The position numbers and the translations under genes are program-made. Below, piece after piece: positions 23,473 through 32,706 of a stretch of 50,936 nt of DNA; the first letter of the stretch is position 1, and each line of letters opens with the position of its first letter. The notes under the pieces were generated by a model that worked only from the letters and a program-made list of their open reading frames with translations, ran no database searches and was not told where the DNA came from. Source of the DNA: Clostridia bacterium (GTDB lineage Bacteria > Bacillota > Clostridia > Oscillospirales > Acutalibacteraceae); contig JAFUQS010000020.1 in the NCBI GenBank assembly GCA_017472225.1, positions 1-50,936 of the forward strand. The letters run 5' to 3'.

Positions 23473-25140
23473 TTATTTACCTCCTTCTATACTGCGGTTG
23501 ATTGCGGAGAACAGAGCGTTGATTGACGAAGCAATAATATCATCGTGAATACCTGCACCCCAGACCTTTTTACCGTTTTCAAGTGTAATGCTCACATAAG
23601 TGATAGCCTGTGATGATGAGCCCTTTGTAAGTGCGTGTTCTTCATAAGTGAGCTCTGAAAATTCCATATGAATCTGCTTTTTAACGGCGTTGCTTACAGC
23701 GTCAAGTCTGCCGTTACCTGTTGCAACAAGATGCTTTTCTTCACCGTCAATTTCAACCGTCAGCGTAACCTCGATTTCCGGCTTTCTTACAAAGTGATAG
23801 TCAACAAGTCTGATGTGATTATTGATGTTGACATAGGTATCGGTGAATACTTCAAGAACCTCCTGCGGTGAAAGCTCTGCATGAGCGTGGTCAGAAACAT
23901 TCTTGACTGTGTAGCCCACATCCTCACGCATTTTTGCGGGAAGAACGTATCCGAAGTTGTGTTCAAGCAGATAGCCTATACCGCCCTTGCCGGACTGGGA
24001 GTTAATACGGATAACATCGGTTTCGTATTCCCTTCCCACATCTCCCGGGTCAATGGGAAGATAGGGTACTGTCCATGTGTCACAGTTCTTTTCCTCACGC
24101 CACTTCATACCCTTTGCAATTGCATCCTGATGTGAGCCTGAGAAAGCAGCAAAAACAAGCTTGCCCGCATAGGGCTGACGGTCATAAACCTGCATTCTTG
24201 TAACTCTTTCATAAAGCTCTGCAATTTCCGGCATATTGGTGAAGTCAAGCTCCGGCTCAACACCCTGTGCATACATATTGAGTGCAAGAGTTACAATATC
24301 TGCGTTGCCTGTGCGCTCACCGTTACCGAAAAGTGTACCTTCAATTCTGTCTGCTCCCGCAAGAATACCCAATTCACAATCGGCAACTGCACAGCCACGG
24401 TCATTGTGAGGGTGAAGTGACACTTCAACAGCATCTCTGTATTTCAGATTGTCGCACATATATTCAACCTGGTCTGCGTAAACGTGAGGTGATGAAAGCT
24501 CAACCGTTACGGGAAGATTGATAACAGCCTTACGGTCAGGGGTAGGCTTCCACACATCAAGAACTGCATTACAGACCTCCAATGCGTATTCCGGCTCAGT
24601 TCCCGTAAAGGATTCGGGTGAATATTCATATCTGAAGCTTGCACCGGTTTCTTCTGCAATTTTGTTGAAAAGCACAGCTCCGTCAACTGCAATTTTTTTA
24701 ATTTCTTCCTTACTCTTTCTGAAGACCTGCTCACGCTGAGCAAGTGAGGTTGAGTTATAAAGGTGAACAATAGCATTCTTACAGCCCTTGAGTGCTTCAA
24801 AGGTTTTGCGGATAATATGCTCACGGCTTTGGGTGAGCACCTGTACTGTAACATCATCGGGAATCATATCGTTGTCGATAAGCGTTCTCAAAAAGGTATA
24901 TTCCGTTTCGGAAGCGGCAGGAAAGCCGACTTCAATTTCCTTGAAGCCTACCTTGACAAGAAGCTGAAAAAACTCAAGCTTTTCTTCAAGGCTCATGGGA
25001 ATAATAAGGGACTGATTGCCGTCACGAAGGTCAACCGAACACCATGTGGGTGCTTTTTCAATTCGGATTTTATCTGCCCATTTCCTTGTGGGATTTTTCA
25101 CGGGGAAAAACTGCTGAGTGTACTTACTTGTGTTAACCAT
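23473..25140 (-). CDS. leuA: 2-isopropylmalate synthase (LeuA type 2)
   Basis: 555 residues, the long type-2 form related to the yeast and actinobacterial enzymes. It condenses acetyl-CoA with 2-ketoisovalerate, the first committed step to leucine. Seen: [12 protein letters not shown] (metal-binding Asp), [12 protein letters not shown], and the HxH metal site SLHPHNDRG (about 248). Residues 430-555 form the LeuA dimerisation/regulatory domain that senses leucine in this family. It starts 12 bases after ilvA with AAGGAGATG just upstream. Confidence 0.95.
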   Translation of the reverse strand: MVNTSKYTQQFFPVKNPTRKWADKIRIEKAPTWCSVDLRDGNQSLIIPMSLEEKLEFFQLLVKVGFKEIEVGFPAASETEYTFLRTLIDNDMIPDDVTVQVLTQSREHIIRKTFEALKGCKNAIVHLYNSTSLAQREQVFRKSKEEIKKIAVDGAVLFNKIAEETGASFRYEYSPESFTGTEPEYALEVCNAVLDVWKPTPDRKAVINLPVTVELSSPHVYADQVEYMCDNLKYRDAVEVSLHPHNDRGCAVADCELGILAGADRIEGTLFGNGERTGNADIVTLALNMYAQGVEPELDFTNMPEIAELYERVTRMQVYDRQPYAGKLVFAAFSGSHQDAIAKGMKWREEKNCDTWTVPYLPIDPGDVGREYETDVIRINSQSGKGGIGYLLEHNFGYVLPAKMREDVGYTVKNVSDHAHAELSPQEVLEVFTDTYVNINNHIRLVDYHFVRKPEIEVTLTVEIDGEEKHLVATGNGRLDAVSNAVKKQIHMEFSELTYEEHALTKGSSSQAITYVSITLENGKKVWGAGIHDDIIASSINALFSAINRSIEGGK

Positions 25141-25152
25141 TGAATCATCTCC

Positions 25153-26361
25153 TTAAATTATTTTGATACCGACATCGGTAAGTGCTTTTTTAATGTTTTC
25201 AATATGCTCAAAGTTTCTCGTTTCAAGGGTTACCCTCAGGTAACAGCCGTTAACATCGGAGCCTTCATTTGAGCGCTCGTGATGAACTGATGTAACATTA
25301 CCGCCCTGCTCTGCAATAATGCGTGATACCTTGAGAAGCTGACCCGGCTTATCCACAAGCTCAATGTTGAGCTGACAGCTTCTTCCGGACATAAGAAGTC
25401 CTCTTGCAATAACACGGGACAAAATTGTAACATCGATGTTACCGCCGGAAAGAAGGCATACGGTCTTTTTACCCTTCAGATCAACCTTGCCGAACATCGC
25501 CGCCGCAACGGCAACTGCACCTGCGCCCTCGGTAACAAGCTTGTGCTGCTCCATAAGTGCAAGAATGGCCGCTGAAATTTCATCGTCGGTCACCGTTACA
25601 ATTTCATCAACATATTTTGAGCATAAATCATATGTCAGTGAGCCCGGCTCCTTGACTGCGATACCGTCGGCAATGGTGCGGACAGAATCAAGCCTTTCAA
25701 TGTGCGAATCGTGAATTGAATTGAGCATTGACGGTGCGCCGGATGCCTGAACACCGTAAACCTTGACATTTGGGTTAAGGGATTTTAATGTATATGCCAT
25801 ACCCGAAATGAGTCCGCCGCCACCGATGGGAACTATAACTGCATCCATATCGGGAACCTGCTCGGCAAGCTCAAGTGCAATTGTGCCCTGACCTGCAATT
25901 ACATCAGGGTCGTCAAAGGGGTGAATGAAGGTGTAGCCCTCCTCATCACGAAGCTGTAATGCCTTCTGATATGCATCGTCATAAACACCTTCCACAAGGC
26001 AGATTTCTGCTCCGTAGCTTTTTGTTGCTTCAACCTTTGAAATCGGTGCGCCGTCGGGCAAACAGATAACCGCCTTGATGCCGTTTTTCTGTGCCGCAAG
26101 AGCAACGCCCTGAGCGTGATTTCCCGCAGAACAGGCAATAACACCCTTTTCTCTCTCCTTTTCGGACAGCTTGGACATTTTATAGTATGCGCCTCTGACC
26201 TTGAAGGAGCCTGTAACCTGAAGATTTTCCGTTTTCAGATAAAGCTCCACACCCGGCTTCAGCTTTGGTGCATAAAGCACATCGGTTTGTCTGACAACAT
26301 TTTTAAGCACATAATTTGCCTTGTAAACATTGTCGAGAGTCAATTCTTTTCTTTCTTCCAC
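25153..26361 (-). CDS. ilvA: Threonine deaminase with C-terminal ACT domain
   Basis: 403 residues from GTG 26359-26361, taken because AAAGAAAGG precedes it by 9 bases; the open frame upstream runs into the T-box terminator. It converts threonine to 2-ketobutyrate with PLP. Seen: PLP lysine in VTGSFKVRGAYY (about 52), the AGNHAQGVA loop, the phosphate-binding GGGGLISG, and an ACT domain (about 330-403, CQLNIELVDKPGQLLKVS). This single-ACT form is between catabolic and biosynthetic types. Unusual point: it is the first gene of a leucine operon behind a leucine-specific T-box. Confidence 0.94.
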   Translation of the reverse strand: MEERKELTLDNVYKANYVLKNVVRQTDVLYAPKLKPGVELYLKTENLQVTGSFKVRGAYYKMSKLSEKEREKGVIACSAGNHAQGVALAAQKNGIKAVICLPDGAPISKVEATKSYGAEICLVEGVYDDAYQKALQLRDEEGYTFIHPFDDPDVIAGQGTIALELAEQVPDMDAVIVPIGGGGLISGMAYTLKSLNPNVKVYGVQASGAPSMLNSIHDSHIERLDSVRTIADGIAVKEPGSLTYDLCSKYVDEIVTVTDDEISAAILALMEQHKLVTEGAGAVAVAAAMFGKVDLKGKKTVCLLSGGNIDVTILSRVIARGLLMSGRSCQLNIELVDKPGQLLKVSRIIAEQGGNVTSVHHERSNEGSDVNGCYLRVTLETRNFEHIENIKKALTDVGIKII

Positions 26362-26388
26362 AGTATCATGCCTTTCTTTACGGGACAA

Positions 26389-26680
26389 CAAAAAACTCCT
26401 TCGCCTCTGTGTTATCCCTTGATAACTAAAGAGACGAAAGAGCAAAATTCATTTCTTCCGTGGTACCACTCTTTTTCATCCTCAAAAAGGATGCCCTCAA
26501 CTGCATATACAGTTTAACTCTGTTACGGGAGCTCCCGTCTGCAGCTACTGTTATTTCACCACAGCCACTCCACGGCGAGTTCAACAATCCGTTCCCATTG
26601 TCTTGCACCAACCGACAATTCTCTGCACGGGCTCTGCCGACTGTTTACTACTCCGCTTCATTGTGTTTGATTCAATTGAT
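26389..26680 (-). promoter_or_regulatory. T-box leader with CUC (leucine) specifier
   Basis: On the minus strand: S-turn AGTAGTA, then AACAG pairing with TTGTT above the specifier loop, AGAGA in GCAGAGAATT, then GAACTCG followed by CCGT, which pairs with GCGG below. The specifier in GAA-CTC-G (CTC at 26577-26579) reads leucine. The T-box bulge GTGGTACCACGG (26457-26468) is followed by a long terminator CTCTTTCGTCTC...GAGGCGAAGGAG-TTTTTT (26389-26437). Uncharged tRNA-Leu(GAG) would favour antitermination. Confidence 0.9.
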
Positions 26681-26687
26681 GTCACGT

Positions 26688-26716
26688 ATTATAGCACTTG
26701 CATTTTAGCAAGTCAA
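26688..26716 (-). promoter_or_regulatory. ilvA-leuACDB promoter
   Basis: Minus strand TTGACT (26711-26716), 17 bases, TATAAT (26688-26693), just ahead of the T-box. Confidence 0.85.
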
Positions 26717-26806
26717 TACTTTAAAGCACGAAAGCGAAAAAGTTTAATATTTTTTAATATTTTCTCATTGGAATAATATTATTATCATAAATAGCCGCTT
26801 ATTTTA

Positions 26807-26835
26807 TTGACTGTTTGACGATATAATGGTAGAAT
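26807..26835 (+). promoter_or_regulatory. Promoter of the GlpA-like operon
   Basis: TTGACT (26807-26812), 17 bases, TAGAAT (26830-26835). Confidence 0.7.
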
Positions 26836-26896
26836 GATTTAATAAAGGCAAAGCACTTTTCAGCTTTTGCCGAAGGAGAAACGGAGGAAAACAAAA

Positions 26897-28342
26897 ATGC
26901 AATATGATGTTGCCGTAATCGGTGCGGGTGTATGCGGTGCAATGATTACAAGAGAACTCAGCAAGCTGGACCTTAAGGTTGTTATGCTTGAAAAGCTGAG
27001 CGATGTTTCAATGGGCACCTCAAAAGCAAACAGTGCCATTGTTCATGCCGGCTTTGATGCCGAGGTCGGTTCGCTCAAGGCAAAGCTTAATGTTCAGGGT
27101 GCTTCACTTATGGCTTATTACTGCAATAAGCTCAATGTTCCTTACAAAAATATCGGCTCACTTGTTGTGGCTTATTCATGGGACGATATGCAGACCCTTG
27201 ATATTCTTTTTGAAAGGGGCTTCAATAACGGCGTTCCCAATATGCAGATAATAAGTCAGGAAAAGCTCCGTGCAATGGAGCCTTATATCAGTGAGGAAGC
27301 AATCGGTGCCTTGTGGGCTCCGACAGCAGGTATTGTAAGCCCTTATGAGCTTGCAATTGCCGCCACGGAAAACGCAGTTGTGAACGGAGCAAGAGTTAAA
27401 AGGAACAGTGGTGTTTTTGACATTGAATATAAAGACGACCTGTTCTTCCTTTCCACGGCTTCAGGCGTAATCAAGGCTAAATATATCATTAACTGTGCAG
27501 GTGTTTTTGCCGACCAGATTGCAAAAATGATTGGTGACACCTCATTCAAAATTATTCCCCGAAAGGGCGAATACTATCTTCTTGACAAAACTGAGGCGAC
27601 CATGGTAAATCATGTTCTTTTCAAGTGTCCCTCAAGCATGGGCAAGGGTATTCTCATCACTCCCACTGCCCACGGAAATGTTCTTATGGGTCCCACTGCC
27701 ATTGACCTTGACTTTGACAGTAAGCTTGATGTTGACACAACAATTGAAGGACTTGATACGGTTAAAAGAGAAATCCGCAAGGTTATTCCTCAGCTTACAA
27801 CAAGAAATGCCATCACCTCATTTGCAGGTCTGAGAGCTCACATTGAAGGCGACCACAGTGACTTTGTGATTGGCCCCAGCAAGGAAAACGAAAAATTTAT
27901 CAATGTTGCCGGAATTGAATCCCCCGGTCTTACGGCTGCACCTGCAATTGCAAGATATGTGGGACAGATTTTCCGTGAAATTGCTCCCGAATATGAAAAA
28001 AAGAAGGATTTCATCGCAACCCGTCCTGCTCCCGTCAGGGTCAATGAGCTTTCACCTGAGGAAAGAAGAAAGCTTGTTGAAAAGGACAAGCGCTACGGCA
28101 GAATCATCTGCCGCTGTGAAGGTATTACAGAGGGCGAAATTATTGACGCTATCAAGGCTCCCTGCGGTGCCAGAGATGTTGACGGTGTGAAAAGAAGAAC
28201 AAGAGCCGGCATGGGCAGATGTCAGTCAGGCTTCTGCGGAAGCAAGGTTGTTGAAATTCTTTCCCGTGAGCTTGGTGTTCCCATGAATCAGATAACCAAG
28301 CACGGAAACCGTTCAAAGATACTTTATGAAAAGACTAAGTGA
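26897..28342 (+). CDS. GlpA-like FAD-dependent oxidoreductase with BFD-type [2Fe-2S] domain
   Basis: 481 residues from ATG 26897 (GGAGG upstream). The N-terminal dinucleotide fold is YDVAVIGAGVCGAMITREL, followed by the DAO-type GTSKANSAIVHAGFDA. The C-terminal part (about 405-470) is a BFD-like iron-sulfur domain: RIICRCEGITEGEI and GMGRCQSGFC, four Cys. This architecture is found in anaerobic glycerol-3-phosphate dehydrogenase-like proteins. With the two following genes it forms the GlpA-like/oxidoreductase/DUF1667 set common in Firmicutes. The glycerol phosphate substrate is likely but not proven; no glycerol kinase or facilitator is in view. Confidence 0.85.
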   Translation: MQYDVAVIGAGVCGAMITRELSKLDLKVVMLEKLSDVSMGTSKANSAIVHAGFDAEVGSLKAKLNVQGASLMAYYCNKLNVPYKNIGSLVVAYSWDDMQTLDILFERGFNNGVPNMQIISQEKLRAMEPYISEEAIGALWAPTAGIVSPYELAIAATENAVVNGARVKRNSGVFDIEYKDDLFFLSTASGVIKAKYIINCAGVFADQIAKMIGDTSFKIIPRKGEYYLLDKTEATMVNHVLFKCPSSMGKGILITPTAHGNVLMGPTAIDLDFDSKLDVDTTIEGLDTVKREIRKVIPQLTTRNAITSFAGLRAHIEGDHSDFVIGPSKENEKFINVAGIESPGLTAAPAIARYVGQIFREIAPEYEKKKDFIATRPAPVRVNELSPEERRKLVEKDKRYGRIICRCEGITEGEIIDAIKAPCGARDVDGVKRRTRAGMGRCQSGFCGSKVVEILSRELGVPMNQITKHGNRSKILYEKTK

Positions 28343-28353
28343 GGTGACACAAG

Positions 28354-29610
28354 ATGCTGAAATATGATTTGGTTGTTATCGGCGGCGGCCCTGCCGGTAT
28401 GGCAGCAGCACTCAAGGCTAAGGAGTGCGGAGTTAACAAAATTCTCATTCTTGAAAGAGCCGCAACCCTTGGCGGTATTCTTGAACAGTGCATACACACA
28501 GGCTTCGGTCTTCATCACTTCGGTGAGGAGCTTTCGGGACCCGAATATGCTTACCGTTTCATAAAGCAGGTTGAAGAAACTGATATTGAGGTTAAGGTTG
28601 ACACAATGGTTACGGATATTCTCACGGGAAACATTGTTGTTGCAACCAATAATACAGACGGTATGCTCGAAATTCATGCAACTGCAATTATTCTTGCAAT
28701 GGGTTGCCGTGAAAGACCGAGAGGGGCACTTGATATCCCCGGCTCACGAGCTTCTGGCATCATGACTGCAGGTACTGCCCAAAAATATGTAAATATTGAC
28801 GGCTATATGCCCGGCAAGAAAATTGTTATCCTCGGCTCAGGTGACATTGGTCTTATCATGGCAAGACGAATGACCCTTGAGGGTGCTAAGGTTGAAATGG
28901 TTTGTGAGCTTATGCCCTATTCAGGCGGCCTTACAAGAAATATTGTACAGTGCCTTGACGATATGGGTATTCCTCTCAAGCTCAGCTGTACGGTTATCAA
29001 AACCCACGGTATTGAAAGACTTGAGGGTGTTACAATTGCCAATGTTGACGAAAACCGCAGACCCATTCCCGGCACTGAGCAATTTGTTGAATGTGACACG
29101 CTTATGCTTTCCGTCGGTCTTATCCCCGAAAATGAGCTGACAAGAAATGCCGGAGTTATGATTGACCCCATTACAAACGGTGCAATTGTTGACGAAAACA
29201 GACAGACAAGCCGACCCGGTATTTTCGCCTGCGGCAATGTTCTTCAGGTGCATGACCTTGTTGACTATGTTACTCAGGAAAGCTACACCGCCGGTGAGGG
29301 TGCAGCAAAATATATCAAATCAAAAAGCAAAAATAAGAGAACGAAATATATTTCTGTCAAGCCTGAAGGCGGAGTACGCTATGTTGTTCCTCAGAACATC
29401 AACTGCGACGCCGACTGCGATGTTAAGCTTTATTTCCGTGTGAAGGATGTTTATAAAAACGGCAGAATCACCGTCACAAGCGGAGACAAGGTGCTTTACT
29501 CAAAGAAAAAGCCCAAGCTTGCTCCCGGTGAAATGGAATATGTTATTGTCAAGTCCGATGACATAAAGGAGCTTGACAAAAAGGAAATTGTTGTTAAGGT
29601 GGAGGTGTAA
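28354..29610 (+). CDS. NAD(P)/FAD-dependent oxidoreductase partnered with GlpA-like protein
   Basis: 418 residues, 11 bases after the previous gene. It has a first Rossmann motif KYDLVVIGGGPAGMAAAL for FAD, a second GKKIVILGSGDIGLIMARR (about 150) for NAD(P), and a late SRPGIFACGNVLQVHDLVDYV FAD-binding stretch. No disulfide CxxC pair is visible in the usual thioredoxin-reductase place. It probably passes electrons between the GlpA-like subunit and NAD or another carrier. Confidence 0.86.
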   Translation: MLKYDLVVIGGGPAGMAAALKAKECGVNKILILERAATLGGILEQCIHTGFGLHHFGEELSGPEYAYRFIKQVEETDIEVKVDTMVTDILTGNIVVATNNTDGMLEIHATAIILAMGCRERPRGALDIPGSRASGIMTAGTAQKYVNIDGYMPGKKIVILGSGDIGLIMARRMTLEGAKVEMVCELMPYSGGLTRNIVQCLDDMGIPLKLSCTVIKTHGIERLEGVTIANVDENRRPIPGTEQFVECDTLMLSVGLIPENELTRNAGVMIDPITNGAIVDENRQTSRPGIFACGNVLQVHDLVDYVTQESYTAGEGAAKYIKSKSKNKRTKYISVKPEGGVRYVVPQNINCDADCDVKLYFRVKDVYKNGRITVTSGDKVLYSKKKPKLAPGEMEYVIVKSDDIKELDKKEIVVKVEV

Positions 29611-29613
29611 AGC

Positions 29614-29970
29614 ATGATTAAGGAAATGACTTGTGTTGCTTGTCCGCTTGGTTGCCAACTGACAGTTGAATTGGGCGAAAACAATGAGGTTTTGTCCGTA
29701 AGCGGAAACACCTGCAAAAGAGGTGAAAAATACGCTCAGGACGAATGTACCAACCCTGTGAGAATGCTCACAACCACAATGAAGGTCAACGGCGGCTCAC
29801 TTCCCGTTATCCCCGTCAAAACCTCATCCCCCATCCCCAAGGGTAAAATGTTCGACTGCATGAAGGTTATCAACAGTGAGGTTGTTGATGCCCCCATCAG
29901 AATGGGCGAGGTTCTCATCAGCAACATCTGTGACACGGGTGTTGACATTGTGGCAACAAATGAAATGTAA
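29614..29970 (+). CDS. DUF1667 protein, iron-sulfur-type cysteines
   Basis: 118 residues, 3 bases after the previous gene with GGAGG just upstream. N-terminus MIKEMTCVACPLGCQLTVE, then NTCKRGEKYAQDEC. The CxxCxxxC...C spacing resembles a [4Fe-4S] ligand set as in the N-terminus of molybdopterin oxidoreductases. DUF1667 genes almost always follow the two oxidoreductases above, so it is probably an electron-transfer subunit of the same complex. Confidence 0.9.
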   Translation: MIKEMTCVACPLGCQLTVELGENNEVLSVSGNTCKRGEKYAQDECTNPVRMLTTTMKVNGGSLPVIPVKTSSPIPKGKMFDCMKVINSEVVDAPIRMGEVLISNICDTGVDIVATNEM

Positions 29971-29980
29971 ATTATGAAAA

Positions 29981-30007
29981 GGCAGATTTTCAAATCTGCC
30001 TTTTTTT
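29981..30007 (+). terminator. Terminator of the GlpA-like operon
   Basis: GGCAGATTT (29981-29989) pairs with AAATCTGCC (29992-30000) and seven T follow. Confidence 0.88.
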
Positions 30008-30008
30008 G

Positions 30009-30037
30009 TTGCCAAGACAACCACATTGTGATATACT
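30009..30037 (+). promoter_or_regulatory. GNAT gene promoter
   Basis: TTGCCA (30009-30014), 17 bases, TATACT (30032-30037), directly after the preceding terminator. Confidence 0.65.
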
Positions 30038-30064
30038 GAAAGAAATAATACTTCGGAGGTATTT

Positions 30065-30649
30065 ATGAAGAAAAAACCGATGGACAACAAAACACTCAGA
30101 TACTTTGCAAGAATGGCGGCAGAGAGCTATGTCAATGACCCTGTTCATTCCTATGTTACCAAAAATGAAAAGCTGAGAAAGAAGTTTGTATATCATTTTA
30201 TGATTGAAAGACTTGCGACCTCCAACAGAGAGGACATTATTTATATTGACGAGGAAAATCGTGGCATTTGTGTGTGGCGTGAGGCTCACAACGAATATGA
30301 TGTTTTTGATTTTCTGATGTATCCCAATTGGGTGTTTCTCTGGGTTTATTTTCCGAAAACGGTCAAAACTCTCATGGCATACAGTCACCTTGATGTGAAG
30401 GTCTTCCCCGAAAACACCTATATTATTTCCCCTGTTTTTGTGTCCCCGGAGCATCAGGGCAAGGGCATTGCAACGAAGCTTATAAAGCAAGGCATTGCCG
30501 ACCTTACGGCAAAGGGCTACAAGCTGGGGCTTGAGGCACAGAACCCTGAAAATGTGGCTTTTTATGAAAAGCTCGGCTTTAAAATTATCAAGCATGACCA
30601 TTGGAAAAGGGAAGGCATCGACAATTATTATATGATGTATGAAGGATAA
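30065..30649 (+). CDS. GNAT-family N-acetyltransferase
   Basis: 194 residues after GGAGGT. The acetyl-CoA loop is SPVFVSPEHQGKGIATKLIKQ (motif A, Q/R-x-x-G-x-G/A as Q-G-K-G-I-A), and LEAQNPENVAFYEKLGFKII is motif B. The N-terminal part (MAAESYVNDPVHSYV) resembles the group of GNATs near small-molecule acetyltransferases. Substrate unknown. It is a single gene between two terminators. Confidence 0.9.
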   Translation: MKKKPMDNKTLRYFARMAAESYVNDPVHSYVTKNEKLRKKFVYHFMIERLATSNREDIIYIDEENRGICVWREAHNEYDVFDFLMYPNWVFLWVYFPKTVKTLMAYSHLDVKVFPENTYIISPVFVSPEHQGKGIATKLIKQGIADLTAKGYKLGLEAQNPENVAFYEKLGFKIIKHDHWKREGIDNYYMMYEG

Positions 30650-30690
30650 AAAATGAAGCACACCGCCATGGCAGTGTGCTTCATTTTTTA
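30648..30690. terminator. Bidirectional terminator
   Basis: AAAAAATGAAGCACAC pairs with GTGTGCTTCATTTTTT, with T-runs on both strands; it serves the GNAT gene and the convergent hydrolase. Confidence 0.88.
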
Positions 30691-30701
30691 TAAAGTATAT
30701 T

Positions 30702-32480
30702 TTATTTGTTAAGAATTTCGCTGTAAACCTTGTTTATGCTTCTGTTTGCAGTTTTTGTTATTGTTGTCAAAGCACTTTCAAGGCATGAGGGATTAGGATC
30801 TTCAATAACACCTGCTTCAACAAGTGCTGCTTCAAGAGCATCCTCAGCCGCAGTCCATGCTTCAATGTCAACAATTGTTTCTTCTTTAAGAGCCTTCACA
30901 TCGGCAATTGCCTTTTCTACTGCTGCTGCGTCCTCCTCGGAAACCTTGCTCTTGTCAAAGTCTTCCCATGCTTGCATATTTTCATTGACTGTGCGGACAA
31001 GTCTTCCGTTGTTGAACTGAGGATATGCGGGATTTGAATAAACATCCTTCATGTTATCGTCAACCATTGCCAGAATTGCAAGCTCAAGTGCAACATCATT
31101 GTCGGGAAGCATTTCATGAGCCTGACCCTTGAAATACCATGTTGTGCAAGGAAGAAGACCTGTTGTTGCATCAACAACGCCATCGGGTGAAAGGTGGTCA
31201 TGGGTCGGGTCATCACAGTATGTACCTACAGCCTCATAATCTTCACCGAGAGTTGTTCCGAGGTCAGCAAAGGTTGCACCCATTGAAGGTGAAGCGGCAT
31301 GAATAACTCTGTCTGCATTTGTTGTCTTGTAATCCTTGCAAAGCGGGAACAGGGGTACATCATAGCAAGCAACATCAAACAGCTCTGCTCCTGTAGCTTT
31401 GAGAGCGAAAAGATTATCTTCAAAATTAGCTCTTGCTTCCATGTATGAATCAACCTTTTCACGGATAACGGCATATTCGTCACCCTCAAGCCAGATAGCC
31501 TTTGCTTCTTCATAATATTCTGTGGGACAAAGAGCCCAGAGAATTGTAGTTCTTCGTGCAGCAACATCAACAACACCGTCAACAAGTCCGTTAAGTGCCT
31601 TTTTAAGAACATCTGAGGGAAGTATACGAAGAACGATATTGAGAGTGTAAGCAAGGGGTGTTTCGCCTAAAAGAGCAACAAGAAGGTTCTCATAAAGCTC
31701 ACTGTCATCGTATACACTGAGGTTATTTGTGAGAAGGTCACCGATGATGTTTGAGCCGTCAATAGCGGGCACAACAAAAACCATTTTCTTGATGAGACTG
31801 TAATCCTCGGGATGAGCGTTGAGATAATATGTTGCAACAGTACCGCCAAGGCTGATGGGGCAGATTTTAATCTGCTCTGCGCCTGTCTGAGGAAGAACAA
31901 CCTTGTGGATATAATCATAAAGTCTGTCAGCGGTGGAAACAACATCACCGATTGAGTCATATCCGAAGTAGTAAACATTGTCCTCGCCGATAAGCTCACC
32001 CAACTGCTGAATGGGAAGGAATTTGTAATATTCCTCCTTAACCTCGGGAGAAAGCTCACTCATGGGACATTCATAGCAAGGAACATCAACATTATTGATG
32101 TAATTTCCGTTATTATCCTTTTCGATAACATAAAGAGCATCATGTGCTGCCTGATAAAGTGCATCGGAAAGGCCTGCATCCTGTCTTGTAAAAGCTGACA
32201 TAATGAGATTGGGAACTGCCTTTAAAAGAGCAGAAATTTCAATGTGAAGAGGCCAACCGTGAATGTAATTACCATCGTCATCCTTTGCCCATTCACCGTT
32301 TTCGTCAACAAGATAGGTGTTGTTCTGGCTCATGCCGTGAACAATAATAACGGGAGTTTCGGTGTCATAATCCGGAACATACACTGCTCTTGTATCTGCT
32401 GCAGATGAAAAAATCATGCATGATGACAAAATCATCATTATGGCAAGAACAAGGCAAACAGATTTTTTAATTCTTTTCAT
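30702..32480 (-). CDS. Exported alpha/beta hydrolase (lipase/LCAT-like)
   Basis: 592 residues. The N-terminus is a signal: KRIKKSVCLVLAIMMILSSC followed by MIFSSAADT. Either Cys 21 (LSSC, lipobox-like) or cleavage after SSA-A is possible. TPVIIVHGMSQN is the oxyanion strand-loop of alpha/beta hydrolases and the nucleophile elbow is ICPISLGGTVA, with the first Gly of GxSxG replaced by Pro. The family resemblance is to PGAP1/LCAT-like lipases. The C-terminus (about 505-560) is a helical bundle (AVEKAIADVKALKEETI) resembling FIVAR cell-surface modules. Substrate unknown. Confidence 0.75.
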   Translation of the reverse strand: MKRIKKSVCLVLAIMMILSSCMIFSSAADTRAVYVPDYDTETPVIIVHGMSQNNTYLVDENGEWAKDDDGNYIHGWPLHIEISALLKAVPNLIMSAFTRQDAGLSDALYQAAHDALYVIEKDNNGNYINNVDVPCYECPMSELSPEVKEEYYKFLPIQQLGELIGEDNVYYFGYDSIGDVVSTADRLYDYIHKVVLPQTGAEQIKICPISLGGTVATYYLNAHPEDYSLIKKMVFVVPAIDGSNIIGDLLTNNLSVYDDSELYENLLVALLGETPLAYTLNIVLRILPSDVLKKALNGLVDGVVDVAARRTTILWALCPTEYYEEAKAIWLEGDEYAVIREKVDSYMEARANFEDNLFALKATGAELFDVACYDVPLFPLCKDYKTTNADRVIHAASPSMGATFADLGTTLGEDYEAVGTYCDDPTHDHLSPDGVVDATTGLLPCTTWYFKGQAHEMLPDNDVALELAILAMVDDNMKDVYSNPAYPQFNNGRLVRTVNENMQAWEDFDKSKVSEEDAAAVEKAIADVKALKEETIVDIEAWTAAEDALEAALVEAGVIEDPNPSCLESALTTITKTANRSINKVYSEILNK

Positions 32481-32512
32481 AATTTTAATCTCCTTTTGAT
32501 TTTGTGTTTATC

Positions 32513-32541
32513 ATTTTATACCAATATTAAAAAATTATCAA
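32513..32541 (-). promoter_or_regulatory. Promoter of the exported hydrolase
   Basis: Minus strand TTGATA (32536-32541), 17 bases, TAAAAT (32513-32518). Confidence 0.6.
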
Positions 32542-32643
32542 TACTTTGCAGAAATTTTAAAGAAATATTAAGAGGACTTTTTGCTTCTGAACAGCAGGAC
32601 TGCCGGAATTTGCGAAGGCACGGCAAATCAGAACAAACCGTTA

Positions 32644-32672
32644 TTGCAAAAGCTCCTCATTCGTGATAGAAT
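32644..32672 (+). promoter_or_regulatory. Promoter of flavin reductase-HAD-DUF2804 operon
   Basis: TTGCAA (32644-32649), 17 bases, TAGAAT (32667-32672). Confidence 0.65.
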
Positions 32673-32706
32673 AAAAAATATATAAACTCAACAGGAGGAC
32701 ACAAAA

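Noticed and set aside
30065..30661. Opposite-strand 223-codon frame over the GNAT gene
   Set aside because: The plus-strand GNAT motifs, promoter and ribosome site are clear; the other frame is a shadow.
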